From NCBI RefSeq assembly GCF_000759025.1, contig NZ_JPOS01000012.1, forward strand, positions 400,357 to 464,356: 64,000 nucleotides of DNA, in the 5' to 3' direction. Made by a program: the position numbers and the translations under genes. Positions 16,120-24,292 of the stretch are shown piece by piece (within the stretch, counting starts at the first letter, position 1; every line of letters starts with the position of its first letter). This DNA is from Phaeodactylibacter xiamenensis (GTDB lineage: Bacteria > Bacteroidota > Bacteroidia > Chitinophagales > Saprospiraceae). The notes under the pieces are model-generated. The model worked only from the letters and a program-made list of their open reading frames with translations. It did not search any database and was not told the origin of the DNA.

Positions 16120-16157
16120 AAAAAGGCTTCCGCAGTAATTTGCGGAAGCCTTTTTTT
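16120..16157. terminator. Bidirectional Rho-independent terminator
   Basis: GGCTTCCGCA (16125-16134) and TGCGGAAGCC (16141-16150) form a perfect 10-bp stem around a 6-base loop, flanked by five A on the left and seven T on the right. It can end transcription from both sides, including the candidate short minus-strand transcript whose micro-ORF stops 27 bp away. Confidence 0.88.
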
Positions 16158-16184
16158 CGTACATGTGATTTTCTGAATGGGACC

Positions 16185-16256
16185 CTAAAATGCTTCTTTT
16201 AGTACATCGACATTGAAGAAGATCAGGATCAACAGAAGAATGCTTAGAATGATCAT
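16185..16256 (-). CDS. Candidate 23-residue membrane micropeptide
   Basis: An ATG-to-TAG frame encodes 23 residues: a hydrophobic run MIILSILLLILIFF followed by the polar tail NVDVLKEAF, the pattern of a single-pass membrane micropeptide. It is preceded by a good promoter at 16378-16408 (predicted start near 16370, leaving a leader of about 110 bases) and followed within 30 bp by a strong hairpin terminator, so a transcript of about 250 bases with this as its only obvious frame is expected. An alternative is that the transcript is a noncoding regulatory RNA and the frame is chance. No family was recognised. Confidence 0.35.
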   Translation of the reverse strand: MIILSILLLILIFFNVDVLKEAF

Positions 16257-16377
16257 GGGAAAAGGGATTAAAAATGAAAAAATGGGGTTGATATCATTCT
16301 TCTCCCGACCTGACACCCAGATGACTGTCAGATCGTTTTAGCATGTTGTTTGTAAAAGAACATCTTATTAACTTTCT

Positions 16378-16408
16378 CAAAGATACGGATTTTGGCCACT
16401 CGCCGCAA
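16378..16408 (-). promoter_or_regulatory. Bacteroidota-type promoter of a short orphan transcript
   Basis: On the minus strand TTG (16408-16406) precedes TATCTTTG (16385-16378) with a 20-base spacer, a full consensus match. It lies downstream of the SOD terminator and points into a region without a normal gene. Confidence 0.6.
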
Positions 16409-16500
16409 GGTGCCTATTGTCTCTATGCCTGCCAAACGACAATACCAAATTCCGTTAAACAAGCATTGCACAAAGAATAAATCACTGACAGCCAGCGTCT

Positions 16501-16543
16501 AAAAAAGAAATAGGCACTCTCCCAATACCAGGAAAGCGCCTAT
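16501..16543 (-). terminator. Rho-independent terminator of the SOD gene
   Basis: On the minus strand ATAGGCGCTTTCC pairs with GGAGAGTGCCTAT (13 bp including G-T pairs) around a loop of about 8 bases at 16510-16543, followed by TTCTTTTTT. It lies 25 bp past the SOD stop codon. Confidence 0.85.
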
Positions 16544-16568
16544 GTCAAAGTTTTCTTAAAATGTCAGT

Positions 16569-17201
16569 TTAGAAGGATGAAGCACCTTCGTTCGCGTCAT
16601 TGTAATTTTCACTCACTTTGCCCCAGTCGATGACATTAAAGAATGCCTCGATATAGTCCGGGCGGCGATTCTGATAGTTCAGGTAGTAGGCGTGCTCCCA
16701 CACGTCCAGGCCAAGGATAGGCGTGCCGTCCGCGTCCACGACATCCATCAGCGGGTTGTCCTGATTTGGGGTAGAAGTGACGAACAGCTTGTCGTCCCTA
16801 TCTACGCATAGCCATGCCCAGCCGGAACCGAACTGTGTTGCCGCAGCATTGGCGAATTCATCCTTGAATTTCTCAAAAGAACCAAAGTCGCGCATAATCG
16901 CCTTGTGGATATTCATGCGCTCGGATGGCTCGCCGCCACCGTCCGGAGACATTACTTCCCAGAACAGTTTGTGGTTGTAGAAGCCACCGCCGTTATTTCG
17001 TACACCAGCACTATGCTTCGATACATGGGCGAGAATTTCCTTAATACTTTTCTTCTCCAGGTCTGTGCCTTCGATAGCGGCATTCAGCTTAGAGGTATAT
17101 CCTGCGTGGTGCTTTGTGTGGTGGATTTCCATGGTGCGCGCGTCGATGTGCGGCTCCAGGGCGTCATAGGCGTAAGGTAACTTTGGCAATTCGAAAGCCA
17201 T
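16569..17201 (-). CDS. Superoxide dismutase, Fe/Mn family
   Basis: This 210-residue cytoplasmic enzyme converts superoxide to oxygen and hydrogen peroxide. The four metal ligands are visible: His in [12 protein letters not shown] (about 27), His in [14 protein letters not shown] (about 81), and Asp and His in [14 protein letters not shown] (about 165-169). The sequence GGGFYNH and the DVWEHAYY motif are shared by both metal types; Gln in [13 protein letters not shown] (about 147) leans to the Fe form or a cambialistic enzyme, so I do not name the gene. It is a single gene with a good terminator. Its promoter in the 226-bp spacer before fumC was not clearly found. Confidence 0.95.
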   Translation of the reverse strand: MAFELPKLPYAYDALEPHIDARTMEIHHTKHHAGYTSKLNAAIEGTDLEKKSIKEILAHVSKHSAGVRNNGGGFYNHKLFWEVMSPDGGGEPSERMNIHKAIMRDFGSFEKFKDEFANAAATQFGSGWAWLCVDRDDKLFVTSTPNQDNPLMDVVDADGTPILGLDVWEHAYYLNYQNRRPDYIEAFFNVIDWGKVSENYNDANEGASSF

Positions 17202-17427
17202 AATTTTGGAGTTTTGATTAGTTATGGAATTTATTCGTTTTTGTCAACGACCTGCCACTCAAACAGACCGTTCTTACAGGGATAACGCCGAGCCTCATTT
17301 TAAGTTTACCCAAAAAGTCGCAGAGTTGACCGGTCCTGCCCGATATCTTTGGCTGTTGGCTCCCAAAATCACCCGCTATGCTGTACCTTAGCGGCGCTTA
17401 ATTTAGAGATCAAAAACCAATAGGAAT

Positions 17428-18810
17428 ATGGAATTCAGAAAGGAAAAAGATAGCATTGGGTACATAGACGTACCTGCTGATAAATACTGGGCTGCCCAGA
17501 CCCAGCGCTCTTCCGAGAACTTCCGCATCGGTGGCCACACCATGCCGAAGGAGATCATCCGCGCCTTTGCCATTCTCAAAAAGGCTGCGGCTATGACCAA
17601 TCAGGAGGCGGGCGTTCTGCCGGCTGACAAAGCGGAGGCTATCGCTACGGTATGCGATGAAATCCTGGCGGGCAAGCTGGATGATCAGTTCCCACTCGTA
17701 GTCTGGCAGACTGGCTCCGGAACGCAGTCCAACATGAATGTCAATGAGGTGGTGGCTAACCGCGCTCATGTCCTTAAAGGCGGAAAACTGACAGACGAAA
17801 AGAAATTCCTCCACCCTAACGATGATGTCAATAAGTCGCAATCCTCCAACGATACGTTCCCTACGGCCATGCACATTGCGGCATACCAGATGCTGGTGGA
17901 AACGACCATCCCGGGCATCGAAGCCCTGCGCGATACGCTGGACGCCAAGTCAAAGGAGTTCATGGACGTCGTAAAAATCGGCCGTACTCACTTTATGGAT
18001 GCTACGCCGGTCACGGTGGGCCAGGAGCTTTCCGGCTATGTGGCTCAGCTCAACCACGGGCTGCGTGCCATTAAGAATACCCTGCCTCACCTGGCAGAAC
18101 TGGCACTCGGCGGCACAGCAGTTGGTACGGGCCTGAACACACCCGAAGGCTACGCAGAAAATGTGGCGAAGCATATCGCTGACCTCACCGGGCTGCCATT
18201 CGTGACCGCACCCAATAAGTTCGAATCCCTGGCAGCACACGACGCTATCGTAGAGTCACACGGTGCACTAAAGACTGTCGCCGTTTCGCTTATGAAGATT
18301 GGCAACGACATCCGCATGCTGGCTTCCGGCCCCCGCTGTGGCATTGGCGAGCTCATCATCCCTGCCAATGAGCCGGGTTCATCCATTATGCCTGGCAAGG
18401 TCAATCCGACACAGTCAGAAGCCCTGACGATGGCGATGGCGCAGGTAGTGGGCAATGATGTGGCCATCAACGTAGGCGGCATGACCGGGCAGTTTGAACT
18501 GAATGTCTTCAAACCGGTGATGATTTTCAACTTCCTGACTTCCGCCCGCCTGATCGGTGATGCCTGTGTAAGCTTTGATGAGAATTGCGCCAAGGGCATT
18601 GAGCCTAACTACGACCGTATCAAACAGAATCTCAACAACTCGCTGATGCTGGTGACCGCACTGAATACCCACATCGGGTACGACAACGCAGCGGCCATCG
18701 CCAAAAAGGCGCATGCTGAGAACTCCACCCTCAAGGAAGCGGCCATTGAGCTGGGCCTGCTTACGGCAGAGCAGTTTGACGAATGGGTACGCCCCGAGAA
18801 TATGATTTAA
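17428..18810 (+). CDS. fumC: Class II fumarate hydratase
   Basis: FumC interconverts fumarate and malate in the TCA cycle without an iron-sulfur cluster. The 460-residue length is standard. Visible are the N-terminal [18 protein letters not shown], the [13 protein letters not shown] stretch (about 97-109), [14 protein letters not shown] (about 130-142), the catalytic-site [13 protein letters not shown] region near the end and the superfamily signature [13 protein letters not shown] (about 317-329) with its catalytic Ser in the flexible loop. A TATCTTTG box lies at 17344-17351 but its -33 spacing is poor. A hairpin terminator follows at 18823-18856. Confidence 0.96.
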   Translation: MEFRKEKDSIGYIDVPADKYWAAQTQRSSENFRIGGHTMPKEIIRAFAILKKAAAMTNQEAGVLPADKAEAIATVCDEILAGKLDDQFPLVVWQTGSGTQSNMNVNEVVANRAHVLKGGKLTDEKKFLHPNDDVNKSQSSNDTFPTAMHIAAYQMLVETTIPGIEALRDTLDAKSKEFMDVVKIGRTHFMDATPVTVGQELSGYVAQLNHGLRAIKNTLPHLAELALGGTAVGTGLNTPEGYAENVAKHIADLTGLPFVTAPNKFESLAAHDAIVESHGALKTVAVSLMKIGNDIRMLASGPRCGIGELIIPANEPGSSIMPGKVNPTQSEALTMAMAQVVGNDVAINVGGMTGQFELNVFKPVMIFNFLTSARLIGDACVSFDENCAKGIEPNYDRIKQNLNNSLMLVTALNTHIGYDNAAAIAKKAHAENSTLKEAAIELGLLTAEQFDEWVRPENMI

Positions 18811-18822
18811 ACCGTAATGCAT

Positions 18823-18856
18823 ACTGCCCGGAGCGTTATCAATCCGGGCAGTTTTC
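18823..18856 (+). terminator. Rho-independent terminator of fumC
   Basis: ACTGCCCGGA (18823-18832) and TCCGGGCAGT (18843-18852) form a perfect 10-bp stem around a 10-base loop, followed by TTTTC. It sits 12 bp past the fumC stop and close to the end of the convergent VOC gene. Confidence 0.8.
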
Positions 18857-18858
18857 TT

Positions 18859-19275
18859 CTAGCTGGTCGCAAAAATCTTCGCCTGGTCGCGAAAGGCTTT
18901 GAACTCCAGGGCATTCCCGCTGGGATCGAGGAAAAACATCGTTGCCTGCTCACCGGGTTCCCCCTTAAAGCGGATATAAGGCTCGATGACAAAATCAGTC
19001 CCTGCCGCCCGCAGCCGGTCCGCCAGTTTTTCCCAGGTTTCCATGTCAAGAATAGCGCCGAAGTGGCGTACCGGCACCGACTTACCGTCTACCGGGTTGG
19101 TCATAGGGTCTGCCGGGCGCTCATCCGTCAGATGTGCCGATAGCTGATGCCCAAAGAAGTCGAAGTCGATCCACCGTTCGGCCCTGCGGCCTATTTTGCA
19201 GCCCAGGGTGCCTTCGTAAAACGCCCGGGTTACTTCTATATCGCTAACCGGAAAAGCCAGGTGGAATGGTGTCAT
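18859..19275 (-). CDS. VOC superfamily (glyoxalase/dioxygenase-fold) protein
   Basis: A 138-residue protein with the paired beta-alpha-beta-beta-beta modules of the vicinal oxygen chelate fold. It opens with [25 protein letters not shown] (first metal-ligand His near residue 4) and has a second His in [20 protein letters not shown] (about 72) and a Glu in [16 protein letters not shown] (about 125), which together give a usual three-ligand metal site. Family members include dioxygenases, glyoxalases and antibiotic-binding proteins; the substrate cannot be read from sequence. It is a single gene convergent with fumC, with 48 bp between stops. Confidence 0.88.
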   Translation of the reverse strand: MTPFHLAFPVSDIEVTRAFYEGTLGCKIGRRAERWIDFDFFGHQLSAHLTDERPADPMTNPVDGKSVPVRHFGAILDMETWEKLADRLRAAGTDFVIEPYIRFKGEPGEQATMFFLDPSGNALEFKAFRDQAKIFATS

Positions 19276-19537
19276 CTTTTGATGGCAATATCGTAAAAAG
19301 GTCTTAAAACTGCCACCGCACGCAACCGAAAAGTTATTCCTTTGTTACGAAATGCTGAACGCAAACAGCCAGCCAAAATAATTCAGGCCGCTCAAACGTA
19401 TGATCGTAGGGAGCAACATTTGTAGTAAATAGTGCTCCGTTTGGCGCTGAATATTCACGTTTTAAACCTATTGTAATACTCCGGGCAGAAGCTCGCTGCT
19501 AAAGCGGGACCGCCCTGTACATCTTAAGTCAACACCA

Positions 19538-20452
19538 ATGAGAAGATTTGCATTTTCTTTCCTACTGCTTATTGCAGCTGTTAATCTCTGGGCGCAACCG
19601 GCTTCGGCCAAATACGCACCGGCACCTACCGACAAAGCGCTGCTCTGGCAAGTTACCGGCAACGGGCTGGAAACGCCATCCTACGTTTACGGCACCATTC
19701 ACATGATTGGCCGGGACGACTACTTCCTGACCGAGTCGGCGAAGAAAGCTTTTGAGTCTGTTAAGCACGTAGCTTTTGAAATTGATATGGAAGACATGAC
19801 CGATATGTCCAAAATGATGCCGCTGATGATGAAGGCTTTCATGGTGGGCGATACGACGCTAAAGGACCTGCTGACCGAGGAGGAATACGCACAGGTCAGC
19901 GAGCACTTCCAGCAGGTAGGGCTACCAATGATGTTTGTGGACCGCATCAAGCCGATGTTCCTGTCGGTACTGGGCAGCGGCGAAGACATGATGAGCTTCA
20001 ACCCCAATGCCGAGAGCAGCATGGTTTCCTACGAGATGGAATTCATGAAAATGGCGCAGGAAAGAGAGATGGACATTGACGGGCTGGAGACCGCTGAGTT
20101 CCAGATGAGCATGTTTGACAGCATCCCCTATAGCGTGCAGGCCAAAATGCTGATGGATGCCATCAACGCTGAAGGCGGTGGCGCCACTGATCAGTTTGAT
20201 GAGATGGTCAAGCTCTACAAAGATCAGGATATCTATGCTATGCAGAGCATGATGGACGAGGAAGGCGGCATTGCCGGGTACGAAGACCTGCTGCTGGTGC
20301 GCCGTAACCGCAACTGGATCCCCATCATGGAGGAAGCTATGAAACAGCGGCCTACGTTCTTCGCCGTTGGTGCAGGTCACCTTGGCGGTGAGGAAGGGGT
20401 GATCGCGCTGTTGCGGGAGGCAGGCTACACGGTGGAGCCGCTTGTGGATTAG
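19538..20452 (+). CDS. TraB/GumN family protein
   Basis: A 304-residue exported protein (signal peptide MRRFAFSFLLLIAAVNLWAQ) of the TraB/GumN family. The two conserved ends of the fold are seen: YVYGTIHMIG near residue 50 and FFAVGAGHLGGEEGV near residue 280, whose His residues are proposed metal ligands of a protease-like site related to TIKI proteins. The middle is Met- and acid-rich (MEDMTDMSKMMPLMMKAF and similar), which is common in the family. Catalytic function in bacteria is not established. The gene is alone; the AbiE module lies 100 bp downstream. Confidence 0.9.
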   Translation: MRRFAFSFLLLIAAVNLWAQPASAKYAPAPTDKALLWQVTGNGLETPSYVYGTIHMIGRDDYFLTESAKKAFESVKHVAFEIDMEDMTDMSKMMPLMMKAFMVGDTTLKDLLTEEEYAQVSEHFQQVGLPMMFVDRIKPMFLSVLGSGEDMMSFNPNAESSMVSYEMEFMKMAQEREMDIDGLETAEFQMSMFDSIPYSVQAKMLMDAINAEGGGATDQFDEMVKLYKDQDIYAMQSMMDEEGGIAGYEDLLLVRRNRNWIPIMEEAMKQRPTFFAVGAGHLGGEEGVIALLREAGYTVEPLVD

Positions 20453-20509
20453 TCGCTTAGATTTACTATGATCTGAGTCTTATCAGCGTTATGCTTGATT
20501 TGACTTTGA

Positions 20510-20554
20510 TAATTTTGTATATTTACGGTAAATAGTCTTATTTACCGTAAATAT
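20510..20554 (+). promoter_or_regulatory. Promoter -7 box and paired palindromic operator of the AbiE module
   Basis: TAATTTTG (20510-20517) matches the -7 element. It is followed at once by ATATTTACGGTAAATA (20519-20534) and TATTTACCGTAAATAT (20539-20554), a perfect 16-bp inverted repeat with a 4-base spacer. Each arm contains its own 11-bp palindrome TTTAC-N-GTAAA. The second arm overlaps the AbiEi start codon. AbiEi antitoxins of the studied systems repress their own operon by binding inverted repeats at the promoter, so this is very likely the operator. Confidence 0.8.
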
Positions 20555-21143
20555 GCAAAATCGCGATCCCATTAATCAACTGTTCGCCGCATCAGGTGGT
20601 GTACTAAGTACCGCTCAATTAAATAACGCAGGATACTCTCACTATGCCATAAAAAAGCTACTAGAAGATGGCACGATCGAAAGAATCCGACATGGCTGGT
20701 ATCGACACCTCACACTAGCGAATAATGAATGGGAAGAAGTAAATACTCTTGTAAAGGATGGGGTTTTCTGCCTGCATTCGTCCGCTCAGCTTCATGAGCT
20801 GAGTACATTCGTATCTGGGGCGTATCAGGTAGCGATAGACTGGAAAAGGCGAATCAGGCTGCCTGCTTACCCGCCAGTAAAACTTTACTATTGGAAAGAT
20901 GAACAGTACACGTTGGGAATAAGTCAGAAAATAGTAGATGGTGCTAAGTTAAGCGTCTACGATATGGAAAAAACAGTGTGCGACTTCCTTAAAGCTCGAA
21001 ATAAGCTTGGCTTGGAGGCGGTAAAGGAGGTAACTCAACATTACTTCGATCACCCTGAACAAGACATCAACAAACTAATGCGCTATGCCCGGAAGTTGGG
21101 TATCTATTCAGTAGCCAGGCAATATTTCGAACTAATGGTATGA
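20553..21143 (+). CDS. abiEi: AbiEi-family antitoxin / transcriptional repressor (type IV TA)
   Basis: A 196-residue protein with the AbiEi N-terminal winged-helix domain: FAASGGVLSTAQLNNAGYSHYAIKKLLEDGTIERIRHGWYR (about residues 11-50), where the wing ends in the typical RxRxGWY-like motif. The C-terminal part (about 95-196, SVYDMEKTVCDFLKARNKLG) matches the antitoxin domain of the family. In studied systems AbiEi represses its operon and counters AbiEii without direct toxin binding (type IV). The stop overlaps the toxin start as ATGA. The gene is more AT-rich than its flanks, suggesting acquisition. The start codon lies inside the operator. Confidence 0.88.
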   Translation: MQNRDPINQLFAASGGVLSTAQLNNAGYSHYAIKKLLEDGTIERIRHGWYRHLTLANNEWEEVNTLVKDGVFCLHSSAQLHELSTFVSGAYQVAIDWKRRIRLPAYPPVKLYYWKDEQYTLGISQKIVDGAKLSVYDMEKTVCDFLKARNKLGLEAVKEVTQHYFDHPEQDINKLMRYARKLGIYSVARQYFELMV

Positions 21144-22009
21144 AAAACACAGTAGCTTCCATACAGGATCGCCTTAGGGCTATCTCGCGCTCGAATGGTC
21201 AGAATCATCAGCTAATACTCACGCGTTATTTTCAGGAGCGTTTACTGTACCGACTCGCTCAGTCTGCTTACCGAAGTGATTTTCTACTTAAAGGCGGGAC
21301 CTTGCTCTATGCATGGGAAGGGCTAACTACTCGCCCAACTTTGGATGTAGACCTACTGGGTTGGCAAATTTCCAATGATTTGAACTCTATCAAGGTAATC
21401 TTTCAGGAAATCTGTGGTATTGATTATCCTAAAGACTGTGTCATTTATAATTTTTCAAAGCTGGAAGTGAGCAAGATTGTAAAAGAAGGAAATTACACAG
21501 GTGTGCGGATAAAGGTGCCTGTAAATCTGGGTCAAATTAGCCAGCGCCTGCAGATTGACATCGGTTTTGGTGATGCTGTAACTCCAGGTCCGGTAGAAAT
21601 GGTCTATCCAACGCTTCTGCCAATGGATGAACCTGAAATCCTTGCCTATTCAAAGGAGAACCTCATTGCAGAAAAGTTCGAAGCGATGATTGCACTTGGA
21701 GAACTCAATAGCCGGATGAAAGATTTCTACGACCTTTACTCCATTCTTACAAGTGATAATTCTATCGACCTGGGACAGTTAGAGGCTGCTATTCTGGCTA
21801 CATTCAATAGGAGACGAACTCGGCTAACCAAAGACCACCCTCTCTTTGATCCTGCTTTTGCAAAAGACAAACGGAGAGTAACTCAATGGCGGGGCTATTT
21901 AAAGAAGATAAAGCTCGATCCTGGCATTTCATTACATCAGGTAATGACTATAATCCAGGAAAAACTGGAAAGCATTTACGTATCAATGCTGAAAAATAAA
22001 AACAATTAG
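21140..22009 (+). CDS. abiEii: AbiEii/AbiGii-family nucleotidyltransferase toxin
   Basis: A 289-residue protein of the DUF1814 nucleotidyltransferase fold. Motif I is KGGTLLYAWEGLTTRPTLDVDLLGW (residues about 51-75), with GG and the paired Asp residues D-x-D that bind metal. Motif III/IV is at IDIGFGDAVTPGP (about 138-150), and the conserved Lys stretch is YSKENLIAEKFEAMIALG (about 170-188), followed by the helix RMKDFYDLYSI. AbiEii-type toxins transfer nucleotides (shown for relatives that modify tRNA), causing growth arrest that blocks phage. All key residues look intact, so the toxin is probably active. Translation is coupled to the antitoxin. Confidence 0.9.
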   Translation: MKNTVASIQDRLRAISRSNGQNHQLILTRYFQERLLYRLAQSAYRSDFLLKGGTLLYAWEGLTTRPTLDVDLLGWQISNDLNSIKVIFQEICGIDYPKDCVIYNFSKLEVSKIVKEGNYTGVRIKVPVNLGQISQRLQIDIGFGDAVTPGPVEMVYPTLLPMDEPEILAYSKENLIAEKFEAMIALGELNSRMKDFYDLYSILTSDNSIDLGQLEAAILATFNRRRTRLTKDHPLFDPAFAKDKRRVTQWRGYLKKIKLDPGISLHQVMTIIQEKLESIYVSMLKNKNN

Positions 22010-22128
22010 TCTGAAAGTCCGCATAATTTTGAAAATCAGTGCCTTAGGGTGATAAATGACAGTGCAGGCAGGCTCAGATATTCGTATTTTGAATCTCATC
22101 TTGCTTTTTCACCATAAACCTGATTATC

Positions 22129-22428
22129 ATGTGGACTAAAGATATCAAGAACGTCAGAGCCGGAACGCTGATTGACGTGCGCTACCGGGAAGAGTTTGAC
22201 CAATGCAATGTACCAGGATCGGTAAACATTCCGTGGGACCTTCACCTTTACTATCTGGATGAGCTGATGGAATACCCAAAACCGCTCGTCTTTTTCTGCG
22301 AAGAAGGCTACCGTTCCGGATTAGTCGCCCTGTCCTTACAAACCCTCGGTTTTGAAGAGGTCTACAACGGCGGATGCTGGCTGGATGTCCTCAACGAACT
22401 CGAAGCAGACGTATTAACGGCTGCCTAA
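22129..22428 (+). CDS. Single-domain rhodanese-like sulfurtransferase
   Basis: A 99-residue cytoplasmic protein that consists of one rhodanese domain. The family marks are LIDVRYREEFDQCNVPGSVNIPW (about residues 13-35) and the active-site loop VFFCEEGYRSGLVAL with the persulfide-forming Cys near residue 65. Such proteins carry sulfane sulfur in thiol metabolism; the acceptor is unknown. A small membrane protein follows 11 bp downstream and an MFS transporter after that, so a short operon is possible. The normal base composition here marks the end of the AbiE insert. Confidence 0.9.
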   Translation: MWTKDIKNVRAGTLIDVRYREEFDQCNVPGSVNIPWDLHLYYLDELMEYPKPLVFFCEEGYRSGLVALSLQTLGFEEVYNGGCWLDVLNELEADVLTAA

Positions 22429-22439
22429 AACCATTTTTT

Positions 22440-22658
22440 ATGCATTACAAAACGGCTACGGCCTGGATTTTCGCGGTTCTGGTACTGAGTGTCGTCTTAA
22501 TGATGCTTTACCCCACGGGCTTGGTAATCGGTCTGGGCATGTTCCTGGTGCCGGTACTACTCCTGGTACAGACCGTGATTGTCTTGCGTTCCAGCGAGCG
22601 CAGTGAAAAGACCTTTTCAGACGGGCATTGGTACGAAGACCGCGAAAAGCAATCATAA
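22440..22658 (+). CDS. Small two-segment membrane protein
   Basis: A 72-residue frame starting at the ATG at 22440, 11 bp after the rhodanese stop. It has two hydrophobic segments separated by a short turn (ATAWIFAVLVLSVVLMMLYP and LVIGLGMFLVPVLLLVQTV), then a charged tail SSERSEKTFSDGHWYEDRE that likely faces the cytoplasm. No family was recognised. Upstream in-frame codons exist inside the rhodanese gene but give no better start. Proximity suggests co-expression with the rhodanese; function unknown. Confidence 0.65.
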   Translation: MHYKTATAWIFAVLVLSVVLMMLYPTGLVIGLGMFLVPVLLLVQTVIVLRSSERSEKTFSDGHWYEDREKQS

Positions 22659-22756
22659 TTTAGTCCTGCCGGGGAACTTATCCGCAGTGCCTGTGTGTAG
22701 TATTCCATAATTACTGCATAACTACAGTAGGCAACCGCTGCTGAAAAGTACACCCA

Positions 22757-23974
22757 ATGTTCCAAAAAGGATTTGCTGTTTATGTGGATGCCTTCCGGGG
22801 GCTGTCCAAAGAGATATGGCTCCTTTCCAGCGTAATGCTCATCAACCGGGCCGGCACGATGGTCCTTCCTTTCCTTTCTGTTTATCTTACACAAGACGTA
22901 GGCTTCAGCCTGTCCCAGGCGGGCTGGATCATGAGCTGCTTTGGCGGAGGCTCCATTCTTGGCGCTTATGCGGGTGGCAAACTTGTAGACCGGATTGGGT
23001 TCTACGAGACGCAGTTTTGGTCGTTATTCCTGAGCGGGTTTATCTTCATCGCGCTGGGGCAGGTGAAAGGCTTCTACGGGCTTTGCGCGATGGTCTTCCT
23101 GGCCAGTACGGTAGCAGATGCTTTCCGCCCGGCCAACTTCGCGGCTGTAGCCGCTTACAGCCACAGCGCCAACCGGACCCGGGCAGTAGCCCTGCTCCGT
23201 CTCGCTATCAATCTGGGCTGGGCTGTAGGCCCCGCCGTAGGTGGCATGGTCGCTATTGCCTATGGGTACGAATGGCTGTTTTGGGTGGACGGGCTGACCT
23301 GCATCGCTGCTGCTCTGTTTTTCCGGGCCGCTCTGCCTAAGCGCTTCCTGGAAACCGATGAGGAGGAAGCAACCGAAACGGGTATTTTCCAGGGCAAAGC
23401 CCACCACGATAAACGATATTTATTTTTCCTGCTGCTGGCTTTGCTCAACGCGATTGCCTTTATGCAATTGTTTTCTACCCTTCCGGTCTATTTTAAACAG
23501 GAAGTCCTGCTCGACGAGGGGCAGATTGGCCGGCTCATGGCTATGAATGGCCTGGTGATCGCCCTGATCGAAATGCCGTTGATCTATGTGCTGGAGCGAC
23601 GCTTCAGCGCTACACAGATCATCACTCTCGGCACCTTTATGATCGGGCTGACTTACCTGTTATTCAGTGGTCTGGGCACGGCGGCATGGGTCGCCCTTGC
23701 TGCCATGCTGATGCTGACTTTCGGGGAAATTCTGAGCCTGCCTTTTATTGCCACGATGGCCATGGGCTTTACCAATAAACGTAACCGGGGCGCTTACATG
23801 GGCCTGTTTTCGGTCACCTATTCCCTCTCGCACGTCATCGCCCCTAATTTGGGACTGCAACTGGTAGCCTGGTCAGGTTTCGGAACGCTCTGGTATGTGC
23901 TTTTCGCAGCAAGCGCTGTAGCTGCCGGTGGATTTTGGCTGCTGCGCCGGCGGGAACAGTTGCAAATAGCCTGA
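22757..23974 (+). CDS. MFS transporter
   Basis: A 405-residue membrane protein with about 12 hydrophobic helices and the usual MFS halves. The first has the loop 2-3 region GGSILGAYAGGKLVDRIGFYET (about 70-90), a form of the GxLaDrxGrr motif, and the second has YVLERRFSATQIITLG (about 255) at the matching loop. The N-terminus FRGLSKEIWLLSSVMLINRAGTMVLPF resembles the drug/sugar efflux group related to MdtH and YfcJ. The substrate is unknown. A gap of 98 bp separates it from the small membrane protein upstream. Confidence 0.9.
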   Translation: MFQKGFAVYVDAFRGLSKEIWLLSSVMLINRAGTMVLPFLSVYLTQDVGFSLSQAGWIMSCFGGGSILGAYAGGKLVDRIGFYETQFWSLFLSGFIFIALGQVKGFYGLCAMVFLASTVADAFRPANFAAVAAYSHSANRTRAVALLRLAINLGWAVGPAVGGMVAIAYGYEWLFWVDGLTCIAAALFFRAALPKRFLETDEEEATETGIFQGKAHHDKRYLFFLLLALLNAIAFMQLFSTLPVYFKQEVLLDEGQIGRLMAMNGLVIALIEMPLIYVLERRFSATQIITLGTFMIGLTYLLFSGLGTAAWVALAAMLMLTFGEILSLPFIATMAMGFTNKRNRGAYMGLFSVTYSLSHVIAPNLGLQLVAWSGFGTLWYVLFAASAVAAGGFWLLRRREQLQIA

Positions 23975-24031
23975 ACATCGAAGGGGCACTCTCGTTATAT
24001 CATTGAAAATTAGTAAACTAAAGAAGAGAAA

Positions 24032-24223
24032 ATGACTAACGAAACTAAGAATTGGCCAGACCTCGCGATTGGACTGTTTGAACGCCTGACTGGCAGAAAT
24101 GCAGAAATTTCTTATCAGTTTGATGATTTCGAACTCCACGTGCCCAGCAGTACCGCCGATGATGCAGAGCATGCACAGTGGAAAATGAACGGTACGCTGA
24201 AAATCACAACTACTGAGAAATAA
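24032..24223 (+). CDS. Small protein of unknown function
   Basis: A 63-residue acidic, soluble protein (ITYQF-like strand ISYQFDDFELHVPSS and a closing strand GTLKITTTEK). No signal peptide and no recognised family. It has a clear terminator hairpin 23 bp after its stop, which supports a real transcript. The next small gene downstream shares the idea of short beta-rich domains but no clear sequence similarity. Kept as probable because of the fitting start, normal composition and terminator. Confidence 0.55.
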   Translation: MTNETKNWPDLAIGLFERLTGRNAEISYQFDDFELHVPSSTADDAEHAQWKMNGTLKITTTEK

Positions 24224-24246
24224 GATATCCCTACACTGAACCCTGT

Positions 24247-24280
24247 GCATTGCTCTCCCCCGAGAGCAATGCCTGTTTTT
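24247..24280 (+). terminator. Rho-independent terminator
   Basis: GCATTGCTCTC (24247-24257) and GAGAGCAATGC (24262-24272) form a perfect 11-bp stem with a CCCC loop, followed by CTGTTTTT. It ends the 63-residue gene and argues against a start for the next gene upstream of 24272. Confidence 0.85.
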
Positions 24281-24292
24281 AGACCTATCGCG

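Larger units (their letters stand above)
15958..16568. other. 611-bp gap with two terminators, a promoter and a micro-ORF
   Basis: Between the lipoprotein stop and the SOD stop lies a gap with several features listed separately: a bidirectional hairpin at 16120-16157, a 23-codon hydrophobic ORF at 16185-16256, a full Bacteroidota promoter at 16378-16408 and the SOD terminator at 16501-16543. In addition, 16076-16111 holds a GC-rich inverted repeat (CCCGGC/GCCGGG) overlapping two near-identical GGCGAA(A)GTAGTGC words. No larger coding frame is convincing. Confidence 0.6.

Noticed and set aside
17344..17351. TATCTTTG as a fumC promoter
   Set aside because: The -7 box is perfect, but the nearest TTG is only 15 bases upstream and the box is 76 bp from the start codon; not strong enough to list.
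24245..24292. Upstream extension of the 114-residue gene
   Set aside because: The extra codons lie inside a perfect Rho-independent terminator hairpin.
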